Shown: positions 1 through 13,369 of the stretch, piece by piece
Position numbering within the stretch: position 1 is the first letter of the stretch
Layout: each line of letters opens with the position of its first letter
Assembly: GCA_027451225.1 (NCBI GenBank)
Contig: DAIDJU010000025.1
Location: forward strand, 1-41,110
DNA length: 41,110 nt
Origin: Acidocella sp.
GTDB lineage: Bacteria > Pseudomonadota > Alphaproteobacteria > Acetobacterales > Acetobacteraceae
Direction: 5' to 3'
Notes under the pieces: generated by a model
The model's database searches: none
What the model saw: only the letters and a program-made list of their open reading frames with translations
Told to the model about the DNA's origin: nothing
Made by a program: the position numbers and the translations under genes

Positions 1-152
1 TGCTCTTCGTGCCCGCCGGGGTGGGCATCATCGCCGAGGCCGGGCTGCTGCGGCAGGATTGGCTGCCGATCATCGCCGGGCTGGTCGGCTCCACCGTGCT
101 GGGCCTCGCCGTCACCGGGCTGGTGATGCACTGGACGATAAGGAATCGCTAA
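1..152 (+). CDS. CidA/LrgA family holin-like membrane protein, C-terminal fragment (5' truncated by window edge)
   Basis: Open frame from the window edge: LFVPAGVGIIAEAGLLRQDWLPIIAGLVGSTVLGLAVTGLVMHWTIRNR*; directly precedes an lrgB-like gene. Confidence 0.8.
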   Translation, partial: LFVPAGVGIIAEAGLLRQDWLPIIAGLVGSTVLGLAVTGLVMHWTIRNR

Positions 153-153
153 A

Positions 154-873
154 ATGCTGCATGCCCTCGGTCATCTCTGGACACCTCTGGCCGCCACGCC
201 GCTGGTCTGGCTGGCCCTCACTTTGGCGGCGTTCTGCCTGGGGCGGCTGGTGCAGCGCGCCTGCAAGGGCGCGCCCGTGGCCAATCCGGTGCTGATCGCC
301 ATCGCCCTGGTCGCGGCGGTGGTGCTGGCCACCCATACCTCTTACGCCAGCTATTTCTCCGGCGCGCAGTTCATCAACTTCCTGCTCGGGCCCGCGACCA
401 TCGCGCTCGCCGTGCCGCTGGCGCGGAATCTGGATCTCGTCCGGCGCAATCTCTACAGCGTCGGCACCGCGCTGCTGGCTGGGTCCGTTACCTCCATCGT
501 CAGCGGCGTGGCCATTGTCTGGGCGCTGGGCGGGGCAAAAAGCGTCGCGCTCTCCATGGCCCCCAAGGCCGTGACCACGCCTATCGCCATCGCCGTCTCA
601 CGGCAGATCGGCGGCGTACCCGCTCTTACGGCAGCGCTGGCCATTCTGGGCGGCATCGTCGCGGCCATTATCGGGCAGACGATGCTGCGCCGCCTGAAGG
701 TGAGCGACTGGCGCGCCCACGGCTTGGCCGCCGGGGTGGCGGGCAGCGGCATCGCGGCGGCGCAGGTGGCCAGCCTCAACGAGCTGGGGGCGGCCTTTGC
801 GGCGCTCGGCATCGGGCTGAACGGCGTGCTCACCGCCATCGTGGTGCCGGTGCTGGCGATGCTTTGGGGTTAG
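154..873 (+). CDS. lrgB: LrgB family protein (CidB/LrgB)
   Basis: 239 aa multi-TM protein with SVALSMAPKAVTTPIAIAVSRQIGG, typical of LrgB; adjacent to the LrgA-like frame. Confidence 0.9.
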   Translation: MLHALGHLWTPLAATPLVWLALTLAAFCLGRLVQRACKGAPVANPVLIAIALVAAVVLATHTSYASYFSGAQFINFLLGPATIALAVPLARNLDLVRRNLYSVGTALLAGSVTSIVSGVAIVWALGGAKSVALSMAPKAVTTPIAIAVSRQIGGVPALTAALAILGGIVAAIIGQTMLRRLKVSDWRAHGLAAGVAGSGIAAAQVASLNELGAAFAALGIGLNGVLTAIVVPVLAMLWG

Positions 874-1412
874 TTTACCCCCGGCTGTTTCTGCGTCTGC
901 GCCGCGGTCTGCGCTTTATGGATGGCAAGCTTCGCATCCTGCTCGCGGATCAGCCAGTAGATGCCGCCCAAGGCTAGGGCCGAGGCCGCCAGGGCCATCA
1001 GCTCGACCGGCGAGACCTCGTGCAGGTCCAGGATGATGAATTTGCGGGCCACGGCGAGCAGCGCGATCAGCATGATCGTGCGCCCGCGCACCACCTCCTT
1101 GCGCTCGTAAAACGAGGCGCGAAGCGAGCTTTTGAACTCCAGTGCGATGATAACGGTGAAGATGTTGCCGAACACGTCTTGGAAGTTGGAGATGTTCGCC
1201 AGATCCAGCGGGTTGCGCACCACCAGATTCCAGACATCCAGCACCAGCCCCACCGTGGCCACCGCCGTGATGATCATGATCAGCGTGGTCAGGATCTGAA
1301 TGACCACGTACTCGAAGCTCTCATAGGGCGTGGCTTCGCGGAAGACGTGCAGCAGCCGCGACAGCTCGCGCCCGGCCGGATTGCCGCCCGTGTGGTTGGG
1401 TTGTTCAGGCAT
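870..1412 (-). CDS. PsiE-like phosphate-starvation-inducible membrane protein
   Basis: 180 aa with several TM segments and ALEFKSSLRASFYERKEVVRGRTIMLIALLAVARKFIILDLHEVSP, PsiE-family pattern. Confidence 0.75.
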   Translation of the reverse strand: MPEQPNHTGGNPAGRELSRLLHVFREATPYESFEYVVIQILTTLIMIITAVATVGLVLDVWNLVVRNPLDLANISNFQDVFGNIFTVIIALEFKSSLRASFYERKEVVRGRTIMLIALLAVARKFIILDLHEVSPVELMALAASALALGGIYWLIREQDAKLAIHKAQTAAQTQKQPGVN

Positions 1413-1542
1413 ATGTTTCTTCCTTTGCCGCGTGGCTCTCTTTTTGAGCCGGTTTCAGCCGGTGGGGCAAGCATGCGGGAAGATGTCCCATTGCTGCGCA
1501 GAAAACACTTGTCGCGGCGAGTGAACGTGGTTTCATGCCGGT

Positions 1543-4323
<2,781 letters not shown>

Positions 4324-4376
4324 GAGCCAGGGGGCGCTTGACTTGCCCCGCCACAGCCCTTACGTGGCGAACAATT

Positions 4377-4395
4377 GCGAATGATTTGCATTTGC
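4377..4395. promoter_or_regulatory. Fur-box-like 19-bp dyad GCGAATG-ATTTG-CATTTGC
   Basis: Near-perfect 7-5-7 dyad 37 bp upstream of the probable porin ATG; 12/19 identical to GATAATGATAATCATTATC by hand alignment. Confidence 0.45.
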
Positions 4396-4431
4396 ATAAA
4401 TGGCTCGGCGGTATTGACTAAGGACGCAATC

Positions 4432-5796
4432 ATGGGGAATTCCGGCAATAACCGGATGCGGGGTGGCTTGTCGCTTTTTGTGGCGGGGGCAACGTTTGGG
4501 GTTGTGGGGGCGCATCCCGCGCTCGCGCAAAACACATCGCCCGACGACATCTGGTCGCGCAGCAATTTGTTGGGGGATATGGGCGGGCTGCGCAGCACGC
4601 TTGCCGATCACGGCGTTACCTTCGAGCTGAACGACAGCGAAAACCTGCTTGGCAATGTCATGGGCGGGGTGAAGAGCGGGGCGACGCTGCAAGGCGTGAC
4701 CAACGGCACGGTGGAGGTGGATACCGGCAAGGCGTTTGGCCTGCCCGGAGGCACTTTCCATGTCAGCGCCTTGCAGATCCACGGCCAGCCGCTCAGCGCG
4801 TCGTATCTCGACACGCTCCAGACAGCCAACGGCAACGAGGCCGAGGACGGCACGCGGCTTTGGGAGCTGTGGTATGATCAGGCCTTTTTTAACGGCAAAG
4901 CGGATATCAAGATCGGCGAGCAGAGCCTCGATAACGAGTTCATCGTCAGCGCCAACTCCAATCTGTTCGTCAACACCATGGCGGGCTGGCCGATGATCCC
5001 CTCGGCCGATCTGTATGGCGGCGCGCCGGCCTATCCGCTGTCCTCGCTGGGCGTGCGCTTGCAGGTGAAGCCGGCCGACAACCAGGCATTCCTGGTCGGT
5101 GTATTCGACGACAATCCCGGCGGCGGCAGCTTCTCCGGCGACGCTCAGAGGCTCGACAATCACGGCACCAATTTCAACATGAATACCGGCGCGCTGTGGA
5201 TCGCTGAGTACCAGTACAGCCTGCCCGGCAACTTCCTGCCCGGCACCTACAAGCTTGGTGGTTGGTATGATTCCGGCCATTACCCCGACCAGCGCTACGG
5301 CGCGGACGGGCTTTCCCTCGCCAACGCCAACAGCAATGGCAACCCGCTGATGCATCGCGGCAATTACGGTATCTATATCGTCGTTGACCAGACTGTGTGG
5401 AAATCCAGCGCCGATAGCGCGCGCACGGTCAATCTGTTCGGACGGGCGATGGGCGCGCCGGACAGCCAGAACGAGATCGACTTCTCCTTCAACGGTGGCG
5501 TCACCATGACCGCGCCGCTGCCAGGGCGCGACAACGATCAGGCGGGCATCGATTTCGGGCTGGCGCGGATAAGCAGCCGCGCGGCGGCGCTGGACCGCGA
5601 TTCCGGCCTGCCCGCGCGCGGGACGGAAGAATTGCTGGAATTCACCTATGACGCCCAGGTTACGCCCTGGCTGGCGGTGCAGCCGGACATCCAGTACATC
5701 GTCAGCCCCGGCGGCGGCATTCTGGACCCGAACAACCCGACGCATAAGCTGGACAACGAGTTGGTCGTTGGCCTGCGCGAGGTGACGACGTTCTGA
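4432..5796 (+). CDS. Carbohydrate porin, OprB family
   Basis: Signal peptide then DDIWSRSNLLGDMGGLRSTLADHGVTFELNDSENLLGNVMGGVKSGATLQGVTNGTVEVD, OprB pattern; C-terminal F. ATG at 4432 with AAGGA upstream preferred over the upstream start at 4375. Confidence 0.88.
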   Translation: MGNSGNNRMRGGLSLFVAGATFGVVGAHPALAQNTSPDDIWSRSNLLGDMGGLRSTLADHGVTFELNDSENLLGNVMGGVKSGATLQGVTNGTVEVDTGKAFGLPGGTFHVSALQIHGQPLSASYLDTLQTANGNEAEDGTRLWELWYDQAFFNGKADIKIGEQSLDNEFIVSANSNLFVNTMAGWPMIPSADLYGGAPAYPLSSLGVRLQVKPADNQAFLVGVFDDNPGGGSFSGDAQRLDNHGTNFNMNTGALWIAEYQYSLPGNFLPGTYKLGGWYDSGHYPDQRYGADGLSLANANSNGNPLMHRGNYGIYIVVDQTVWKSSADSARTVNLFGRAMGAPDSQNEIDFSFNGGVTMTAPLPGRDNDQAGIDFGLARISSRAAALDRDSGLPARGTEELLEFTYDAQVTPWLAVQPDIQYIVSPGGGILDPNNPTHKLDNELVVGLREVTTF

Positions 5797-5806
5797 GGCG
5801 GCCGGA

Positions 5807-6838
<1,032 letters not shown>

Positions 6839-6857
6839 GGTCTCTCTCGGGGGCAAT

Positions 6858-6886
6858 AAAAAACGGCGGCCCGTTGCGGGGCCGCC
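6858..6886 (-). terminator. Rho-independent terminator-like hairpin (minus strand)
   Basis: GGCGGCCC-GTTGCG-GGGCCGCC stem adjacent to an AAAAAA tract (U-tract on minus strand), downstream of the substrate-binding protein gene. Confidence 0.6.
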
Positions 6887-6902
6887 ACGATGGGGCCGCG
6901 TG

Positions 6903-7955
6903 TTACTGGCGGATCAGGGTCCAGACGCGGTCGTAATCCTTGGTCGCCTTGGCCGGGCAGGAGGTGGCGAACACCATCTTCAGATCCTTGGGCGGATTGA
7001 ACTCCGGCGCGCTGGCCAGGGCCGGGGTGACGTAAGCCGAGGAGCCGGGCACCGCGTTCGCATAGCCCGCGAAATTGGTCTCGAGCGCGGCGTTCTGCGG
7101 GTCCATCATGAAGTTGAGGAATTTCTTCGCGTTCTCGGCATCCGGCGCGCCGACCGGCACGGCGAGATTGTCCATCCACGCGATCGCGCCTTCCTTGGCA
7201 TAGACATATTTCAGCGAGGGATGCTGCGAGCGCGCGCGGAAGGCGTCGCCCGACCAGATTTCGCTGATCGTCGTCTCGCCGGAGATCAGCCGGTCTGAAT
7301 CAGCGTCGGAATTATACACTTTCACATGCGGCTTCTGCGCCTGGAGCAGCGCCACCAGCGCCTTGAGGTCCGCCGGGTTGGTGTTGCATTGCGGCTTGCC
7401 CATGTAGAGCAGGGCCAGGGAGATTACCTCGCTCGGCGAGCCGAACATGCCGACATTATTGCCGAATTCGGCGGGCGGCTTGAACAAGGTGGCAAGGCTG
7501 TCCACCGGGCCGGGATACACTTTGGTGTCGTACGCGAAGGAGGTGGTGCCCCACTGCCAGGGCACGGTGTACTCGGCCTTCGGGTCCCAGTCGCGGGCCT
7601 GCCATTTCGGGTCGAGATTCTTGAAGTTGGGCAGAGACGCGGCATCGACCGGCTGGATCAATTTCTGGCTGATGAAGATGGGCACGAAATCGTTGGAGAC
7701 GATGACGATGTCGTAGCCCGAGCCGCCGGCCTTCAGCTTGGCCAGCAGCGTCTCGTTGGAATCATAGGTGTCGATGGTGACCTTGATGCCGGTTTCCTTG
7801 GTGAACTTGGCGATCAGATCGGGGGAGGTGTAGTCCGTCCAGTTATAGATATGCAGCACGCCGGGATCGGCCGCCTGGGCCGGCTTGGCGGCGAGCGGGG
7901 TGAGCAGGGCCGTCGCGGCGAGGAGGGCGGCGGCAAGACGCTTTTTCACAGACAC
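6903..7955 (-). CDS. Spermidine/putrescine-type ABC transporter substrate-binding protein (PotD/PotF family)
   Basis: Signal peptide, DPGVLHIYNWTDYTSPDLIAKFTKETGIKVTIDTYDSNETLLAKLKAGGSGYDIVIVSNDFVP. Confidence 0.92.
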   Translation of the reverse strand: MSVKKRLAAALLAATALLTPLAAKPAQAADPGVLHIYNWTDYTSPDLIAKFTKETGIKVTIDTYDSNETLLAKLKAGGSGYDIVIVSNDFVPIFISQKLIQPVDAASLPNFKNLDPKWQARDWDPKAEYTVPWQWGTTSFAYDTKVYPGPVDSLATLFKPPAEFGNNVGMFGSPSEVISLALLYMGKPQCNTNPADLKALVALLQAQKPHVKVYNSDADSDRLISGETTISEIWSGDAFRARSQHPSLKYVYAKEGAIAWMDNLAVPVGAPDAENAKKFLNFMMDPQNAALETNFAGYANAVPGSSAYVTPALASAPEFNPPKDLKMVFATSCPAKATKDYDRVWTLIRQ

Positions 7956-7967
7956 GGGAAGGCTCCT

Positions 7968-8789
7968 TCAGTTTGTGGTTTTGGCCGGGGCTTCGCTCCC
8001 CGGCGGACGGGTGAACACAAAGGCCAGTGCCGCCAGGGCGGCGGAGGCCACAAGCAGAATGGTGGAGATGGCGTTCACCTCCGGCGTCACGCCCAGGCGC
8101 ATCATGCCGTAGACGTAAACGGGCAAAGTGGTGCTGCCGGAGGAAGAGACCATGAAGCTGATGAGGAAGTCATCGAGCGAGATGACGAAGGCCAGCACCG
8201 CGCCGGAGATGATGCCTGGCATGAGCAGCGGCACGGTGATGCGGCGGAAGATGCGCCATTCCGTGCCGTAGAGGTCGCGGGCCGCGTCCTCGAACCCGCC
8301 GCCCAGCGCCTGTAGCCGCGCCTGGATGGGTAGCAGCGCGAAGGGGATGCAGAATACGGTATGCGCGATGATGAGGTTGAGCAGGCCGTTCGCCATGCCG
8401 ATGGTGGAGAAGAAAATCAGCGTGGCGATGGCGGTGACGATCTCGGGCACCACCAGCGGCATGGTGATGAGCCCCACACTCAAGGCCCGGCCCTTGAAGC
8501 CCGGCCCGCGCTCCAGCGCCAAGGCGGCGGGAATGGCGATGGCCACGGAAATGGCCGTGGCCGCCACGGCGACGATGATGCTGTTATAGGCGCAGAGCCG
8601 GATATTCGCATCCTGCGCCACCACGGCGAACCATTTGAAGCTGAAATGGCTCCACACCGTGACCTGCCGGTTGGCGTTGAACGAGTACACGAACAGCACG
8701 GCAAGCGGGATGTAGAGAAACGCCATCACCGCCCAGGTGAAGGTACCGAAGCCGGGGTTGTGTTGCCAGGCGAAGGGCTTTTTCTTCAT
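7968..8789 (-). CDS. Polyamine-type ABC transporter permease (PotC/PotI family)
   Basis: Start at MKKKPFAWQHNPGFGTFTW; binding-protein-dependent permease with ALPIQARLQALGGGFEDAARDLYGTEWRIFRRITVPLLMPGIISGAVLAFVISLDDFLISFMVSS. Confidence 0.9.
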   Translation of the reverse strand: MKKKPFAWQHNPGFGTFTWAVMAFLYIPLAVLFVYSFNANRQVTVWSHFSFKWFAVVAQDANIRLCAYNSIIVAVAATAISVAIAIPAALALERGPGFKGRALSVGLITMPLVVPEIVTAIATLIFFSTIGMANGLLNLIIAHTVFCIPFALLPIQARLQALGGGFEDAARDLYGTEWRIFRRITVPLLMPGIISGAVLAFVISLDDFLISFMVSSSGSTTLPVYVYGMMRLGVTPEVNAISTILLVASAALAALAFVFTRPPGSEAPAKTTN

Positions 8790-9655
8790 CGGGCCGGCGC
8801 CTCCTTGCGCCCGCGCGCGGCGATAAGGGCGATGACCACCGCCAGCGTGACCAGCACCGCCAGCGCCGAGCCGAATGGCCAATTGCGCGAGGAGGTGAAC
8901 TGCATCTCGATGAGGCTGCCCAGCAGAAGCTGCTTGCCGCCGCCCAGCATGTCCGGCTGCAAAAACGCGCCGAGGGCGGGCGCGAACACCAGCACCAGCC
9001 CCGCCGCCACGCCGGGGCGCGCCAGTGGCCACACCACCCGGCGCAGCACCCGGTAACGCGAGGCGTAGAGGTCGAACGCCGCCTCGATCAAACGCGGGTC
9101 CACCCGCTCCAGCGTGGCGTAGATGGGCAGCACCATGAAGGGCAGGAAGGTATAGACGAGGCCGAGCAGAATAGCGCCCTGGTTATACATCAGCGGCAGC
9201 GGTTGGCTGATGGCCCCGAGCCAGGAGAGAAACTTGTTGATCAGCCCTTCATCGCGCAGGATGAGGATCCAGCAATAGGTGCGGATGAGCGTGTTGATCC
9301 AGAATGGCAGCGTGACCAGTGTGAGCAGCAGGCGCCGCCTGCTGGGCGGCTGGCACACGATATACCACGCCACCGGAAAGCCCACGGCCAAAGCCAACCC
9401 CGTGGCCAAAGCGGCGAGATACACCGAGCGCCAGATGATCAGCAGATAGCTGGTGGTGAAGATCAGGCTGCCGTCGAAATCCTGGGTGAAGAGCATCTGC
9501 ACATAGGCGCTGATGCTCGGCGGCATGGTCACGCCGCCATAGGCGTCGGCGGTGGCGAAGGAGTAGGCGAGGGCGATCAGCATCGGGATCGCCATGAAGA
9601 TGAAAATGACGATGATGGCGGGCGAGAGAAGCCCCAGGGCCGGCTTAATGCGCAT
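8786..9655 (-). CDS. Polyamine-type ABC transporter permease (PotB/PotH family)
   Basis: Start at MRIKPALGLLSPAIIVIF; RVDPRLIEAAFDLYASRYRVLRRVVWPLARPGVAAGLVLVFAPALGAFLQPDMLGG. Overlaps the next permease start by 4 bp. Confidence 0.9.
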   Translation of the reverse strand: MRIKPALGLLSPAIIVIFIFMAIPMLIALAYSFATADAYGGVTMPPSISAYVQMLFTQDFDGSLIFTTSYLLIIWRSVYLAALATGLALAVGFPVAWYIVCQPPSRRRLLLTLVTLPFWINTLIRTYCWILILRDEGLINKFLSWLGAISQPLPLMYNQGAILLGLVYTFLPFMVLPIYATLERVDPRLIEAAFDLYASRYRVLRRVVWPLARPGVAAGLVLVFAPALGAFLQPDMLGGGKQLLLGSLIEMQFTSSRNWPFGSALAVLVTLAVVIALIAARGRKEAPAR

Positions 9656-9663
9656 GGTCCGCC

Positions 9664-10695
9664 TTAGCCATCCACCCCCCATTCCACCTCGTCCGGCCAG
9701 TGCAGCCAGACGTGGCCGTCCACCTCCACATCGGGGGCGCGGCCACGCAGCCGGGCGCGGATTTTCAGGATTTCCGTGCCATGCGGCACCGCGATCTCGA
9801 ACAGCGTATCCGCGCCGAGGAAGGTGATCTCCCGCACCGCGCCGCGCAGCCGGGCGGGTGTGCCCGCCCCCAGCGTGATATGCTCGGGCCGGATGGCCAG
9901 CGTGCCGCTGCGGCCCAGCGCCTCACCGGGGATGATGTTGGCCTCGCCGATGAAATCCGCCACGAAGCGCGAGGCCGGACGGGAATAGATCTCTTCCGGC
10001 GTGCCCGCCTGCAATACGCGCCCGCCGCTCATCACCGCCAGACGGTCGGACATCGCCAGCGCTTCCTCTTGGTCGTGGGTGACGAGGATGAAGGTGATGC
10101 CGGTCTCGCGTTGCAGGCGCTTCAGCTCGCTCTGCATCTCCTTGCGCAGCTTCAGGTCCAGGGCGGAGAGGGGTTCGTCGAGCAGCAGCACCTCGGGCTG
10201 TGGGGCCAGGGCGCGGGCCAGCGCCACGCGCTGCTGCTGCCCGCCGGAAAGTTGCGCGGGTTTACGCGCGCTGAACTCCTCCAGCCGCACCAGCGAGAGC
10301 ATCTTGGCCACGCGCTCCCCGATCTGCGGTTTTTTCCAGTCCAGCATCTCCAGCCCGAAGGCGATGTTCTGCGCCACGGTGAGATGGGGAAACAGCGCGT
10401 AGTTCTGGAACACCATGTTCACGCGCCTCGCGCGCGGCGGCAGTTCCACCACGTTGCGCCCATGCAGGTAGATGTCGCCGCGCGTCGGTGTCTCGAACCC
10501 AGCCAGCATGCGCAGCAGCGTGGTCTTGCCGCAGCCCGAGGGACCGAGAAGGGTGAAAAATTCTTTATCTTTGATAGTCAGGCTAACATTGTCCAGCGCC
10601 CTGTAGCCGCTGGCCTCTGAGCCGAAAATCTTGTCGACGGCATGGATCTCGATGCAGGGGCTTGGTTTGCTGTCACTCACGCGATAATCCTGCAT
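9664..10695 (-). CDS. Polyamine-type ABC transporter ATP-binding protein (PotA/PotG family)
   Basis: Walker [37 protein letters not shown]-terminal TOBE-like domain. Start MQDYRVSD has AAGGA upstream; the ORF track extends to 10758. Confidence 0.93.
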   Translation of the reverse strand: MQDYRVSDSKPSPCIEIHAVDKIFGSEASGYRALDNVSLTIKDKEFFTLLGPSGCGKTTLLRMLAGFETPTRGDIYLHGRNVVELPPRARRVNMVFQNYALFPHLTVAQNIAFGLEMLDWKKPQIGERVAKMLSLVRLEEFSARKPAQLSGGQQQRVALARALAPQPEVLLLDEPLSALDLKLRKEMQSELKRLQRETGITFILVTHDQEEALAMSDRLAVMSGGRVLQAGTPEEIYSRPASRFVADFIGEANIIPGEALGRSGTLAIRPEHITLGAGTPARLRGAVREITFLGADTLFEIAVPHGTEILKIRARLRGRAPDVEVDGHVWLHWPDEVEWGVDG

Positions 10696-10704
10696 AATTC
10701 CTTG

Positions 10705-10715
10705 GCATAAAATGC
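10705..10715. promoter_or_regulatory. GCATAAAATGC motif upstream of the ABC ATPase gene
   Basis: Differs by one base from GCATAAAACGC in the dyad at 13286-13320. Confidence 0.3.
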
Positions 10716-10829
10716 TTTTTTGCTGATTTGTTTTGCGATGCAGCATAAGCATGGTCAAGCCTTAACCAGAACCGTGCAGGTGTCAACGGAAACTGTCATG
10801 GGGAGGAGGCAGTCCCCCTCCCCAGTGTT

Positions 10830-11705
10830 TCAGGCGGCGTTGGCCAGCGGCCCGTGCGCGACATACGCATCCAGCCCCGGGGTGCGGTAGCCGTCTTCCC
10901 GCCAGGTGATCGGGAAGTAGCTTTCGTCGAGCTCGTTGGAGCCGAATTTCATGTACTTGCCGTAGATCGGCCCGTTGCCCACGCTCATGCGGTTCGGCGC
11001 GTACTCCACGTCCGACTGCATCATATGCACGGCGATGGCGCGGCGCGGGTTGGGCATCTTGTTGAGGCGCGAGCCATGCCAGGTCCAGCCGTCATGGAAC
11101 GCGCCACCGCCCGGCGGCACCACGATGGGCACCATCTCCAGCTCGTAACCATTGGCCTCGGCCCAGTCGCGGGCTTCCTTCAGGTCGTCCTCGGGGCCGT
11201 GGAATTTGAGGATCGGTTGCGCCTCGCCCCATTTATGCGAGCCGCGCAGATACATCAGCGTGCCGCCCTCGGCCGTGGTTTCATCCAGCGCAATCCAGCA
11301 ACTCGTCAAAGCAGGCTTGTTGAACCAGAGTGAGTACATGCTGTCCTGATGAAAGCCGATCGGCCGGCCGGCGGGCGGCTTCCAGAGCAGGTTATCCACC
11401 ATGATCCGCGAGCCGCTCCAGCCGCCGAGCTTGGCGCAGGCTTCGCCGAGCCAGGAGGACATCACATGTTTGGCGACGGTGCGGTCCCCGCGCCAGCCAT
11501 TGCAGATCTGCATCGTATAGGGCGGGTTGCCCTCGGGCAGGTTCACCTCGTCCGGGCGGATGCCGGTTTCGAATTCCTTGTTCATGAACATCGGCTCATA
11601 ACGCGCGAGGATGGCGGCGGCCTCCTCGCGCTCGATGATCTTGTCCACGATGAGAAACCCGTCGCAGCGATACTGCTCGACCTGGGCGTCGGTAATCTTG
11701 ATCAT
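10830..11705 (-). CDS. Phytanoyl-CoA dioxygenase (PhyH) family Fe(II)/2-oxoglutarate oxygenase
   Basis: 291 aa; GFHQDSMYSLWFNKP (HxD) and AFHDGWTWHGSRLNKMPNPRRAIAVHMM (distal His and Arg) with double-stranded beta-helix spacing. Confidence 0.88.
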   Translation of the reverse strand: MIKITDAQVEQYRCDGFLIVDKIIEREEAAAILARYEPMFMNKEFETGIRPDEVNLPEGNPPYTMQICNGWRGDRTVAKHVMSSWLGEACAKLGGWSGSRIMVDNLLWKPPAGRPIGFHQDSMYSLWFNKPALTSCWIALDETTAEGGTLMYLRGSHKWGEAQPILKFHGPEDDLKEARDWAEANGYELEMVPIVVPPGGGAFHDGWTWHGSRLNKMPNPRRAIAVHMMQSDVEYAPNRMSVGNGPIYGKYMKFGSNELDESYFPITWREDGYRTPGLDAYVAHGPLANAA

Positions 11706-11738
11706 GTTGGCTTCCTTTTTTCGCTGTTGCCGTATGGA

Positions 11739-13139
11739 TCAGAAGAAGGTGAGGTAACGCTTGAGCTCCCATTCGGAGACGCTCAGGTGGTAGTCGCGCC
11801 ATTCCTGCCGCTTGACCTTGATGAAGGCGTTGACGAGCCGCTCGCCCAGCGCGCTGGCCAGCACCTTGTCGGCCTCCAGGCAGTCGATCGCCTGGTCGAG
11901 ATTCTGCGGCAGCGTTTCCACGCCGAGTGCCGCGACATCCGCGGGCGGCAGGGTGAAGAAATTGACGTTATGAGGTTCGCCGGCATCGAGATCATTCTCG
12001 ACGCCATCGAGCCCCGCGGCGATGATGGCGGCGAGGGCGAGATAGGTGTTCATGCCGCCATCGCCGGTGCGGATCTCGATGCGCCCATAGGGGATACGCA
12101 CCATGGCGGAACGGTTATTGTCGCCATAGGCGATATAGACCGGCGCCCAGTACGGCGAATCCGGCGTGCCGACCACAAGGCGCTTATACGAATTCACCGA
12201 CGGGGCGAGCAGCGCGGTGAGCGCCTTGGCGTGCTTCAGCACACCGGCCATGAACTTATAGGCCAGAGGCGAGAGCCCCATGCCGCGCGGATCGGTATCG
12301 TCGTGGAACAGATCCTTGCCGTTGGCGTCGGCGATGGAGAGATGCACATGCATGCCATTGCCGGTGGTGGTGGCGCTGAGCTTGGGCATGAAGCTACAAA
12401 TGCCGCCCAGGCTGTGCGCGATCTCGCTTGCCGCCATCTTGAAGAGCTGAATGTTATCCGCGCTGGTCAAGGCGTCAGCGTATTTGAAGTTCACCTCATA
12501 CTGGCCGTTCGCGTCCTCATGGTCGATCTGGTACACGCCGATGCCCAGCGCCTGCAGCGAGCCGACGATCTGCTCCACGAAGGGGCGTATATTGGCGAGG
12601 CTGCGATAATCATAAGCGGGTTTGGCCAGCGTGTCGGCGGGGTCGAACGGCAGCAGCGCGCCGGTTTCATCGCGGCGCAGCAGGTAGAATTCCGGTTCCA
12701 GCCCGGCATTGGCCACCCAGCCCCGCGCGGCGAGGCGCGCGCATTGCGCCTTCAGCACATTGCGCGGGTCGAGCGCATAGGCTTCGCCGCCGACCTTGCC
12801 GGTGCCGAGAATGCGCGCATAGCCCGGCGCCCATGGCAGCAGGGCCAGCGTCTCCAGATCGCCGACCATCATGTATTCCGGGTCGAACACCGTCATGTCG
12901 AACCCCGCGATGGCGGCGCCCGCGAAGCCAGCACCTTCCGTCATCAGGTTTTCCAGGCAGCGCGCCGGCACGGATTTGCTCTTGAGCCCGCCATGCACAT
13001 CGGTGAATTGCGCGAGCAGGAAGCGCACGCCCTGCGCCTCCAGAAAGGCGGCGGCGGCTTTTGCGTCTTTGGCCTCGGAGCGCAACGCGCCGAACGGCAG
13101 GTCCAACAGCCCATGTGGATATTTTTGCATATTACTCAT
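11739..13139 (-). CDS. Glutamine synthetase-like ligase (type III / GlnT / gamma-glutamylmethylamide- or gamma-glutamylpolyamine-synthetase-like)
   Basis: FLLAQFTDVHGGLKSKSVPA, GAGFAGAAIAGFDMT, NGMHVHLSIAD, SVNSYKRLVVG, RIPYGRIEIRTGDGGMNTYLALAAIIAAGLDG. Confidence 0.9.
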   Translation of the reverse strand: MSNMQKYPHGLLDLPFGALRSEAKDAKAAAAFLEAQGVRFLLAQFTDVHGGLKSKSVPARCLENLMTEGAGFAGAAIAGFDMTVFDPEYMMVGDLETLALLPWAPGYARILGTGKVGGEAYALDPRNVLKAQCARLAARGWVANAGLEPEFYLLRRDETGALLPFDPADTLAKPAYDYRSLANIRPFVEQIVGSLQALGIGVYQIDHEDANGQYEVNFKYADALTSADNIQLFKMAASEIAHSLGGICSFMPKLSATTTGNGMHVHLSIADANGKDLFHDDTDPRGMGLSPLAYKFMAGVLKHAKALTALLAPSVNSYKRLVVGTPDSPYWAPVYIAYGDNNRSAMVRIPYGRIEIRTGDGGMNTYLALAAIIAAGLDGVENDLDAGEPHNVNFFTLPPADVAALGVETLPQNLDQAIDCLEADKVLASALGERLVNAFIKVKRQEWRDYHLSVSEWELKRYLTFF

Positions 13140-13285
13140 AAAGATTGCTCCCCGTGCAATTTCATGCCCGCCCTCAATGCAGATTACGTGCCAAGGGCGT
13201 GATGCTGCTCAATGCTGGGTTTGCGCTGAAGACTTTGAGCGCCGCGCTTAAAAACTGGGCGATTTGCCGCCGGGATGAGCATGAA

Positions 13286-13320
13286 TTGCATAAAACGCAC
13301 TAATATTGCGTGATATGCAA
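13286..13320. promoter_or_regulatory. Imperfect dyad TTGCATAAAACGCA-N7-TGCGTGATATGCAA, candidate operator
   Basis: 14-bp arms, 12/14 complementary, in the divergent interval between the GS-like gene and the amidotransferase gene. Confidence 0.5.
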
Positions 13321-13369
13321 ATATACCCTAACTGCGTCTCATAATATTCAGCAAGCGGGAGCTTATGGG

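Noticed and set aside
10800-10823. GGGGAGG...CCTCCCC hairpin between the ABC ATPase and PhyH genes as a terminator
   Set aside because: No U-tract on either strand, and the stem is only 7 bp.
11349-13202. 617-aa plus-strand ORF antisense to the GS-like gene
   Set aside because: Shadow ORF; the opposite strand has an unambiguous GS-like protein with catalytic motifs.
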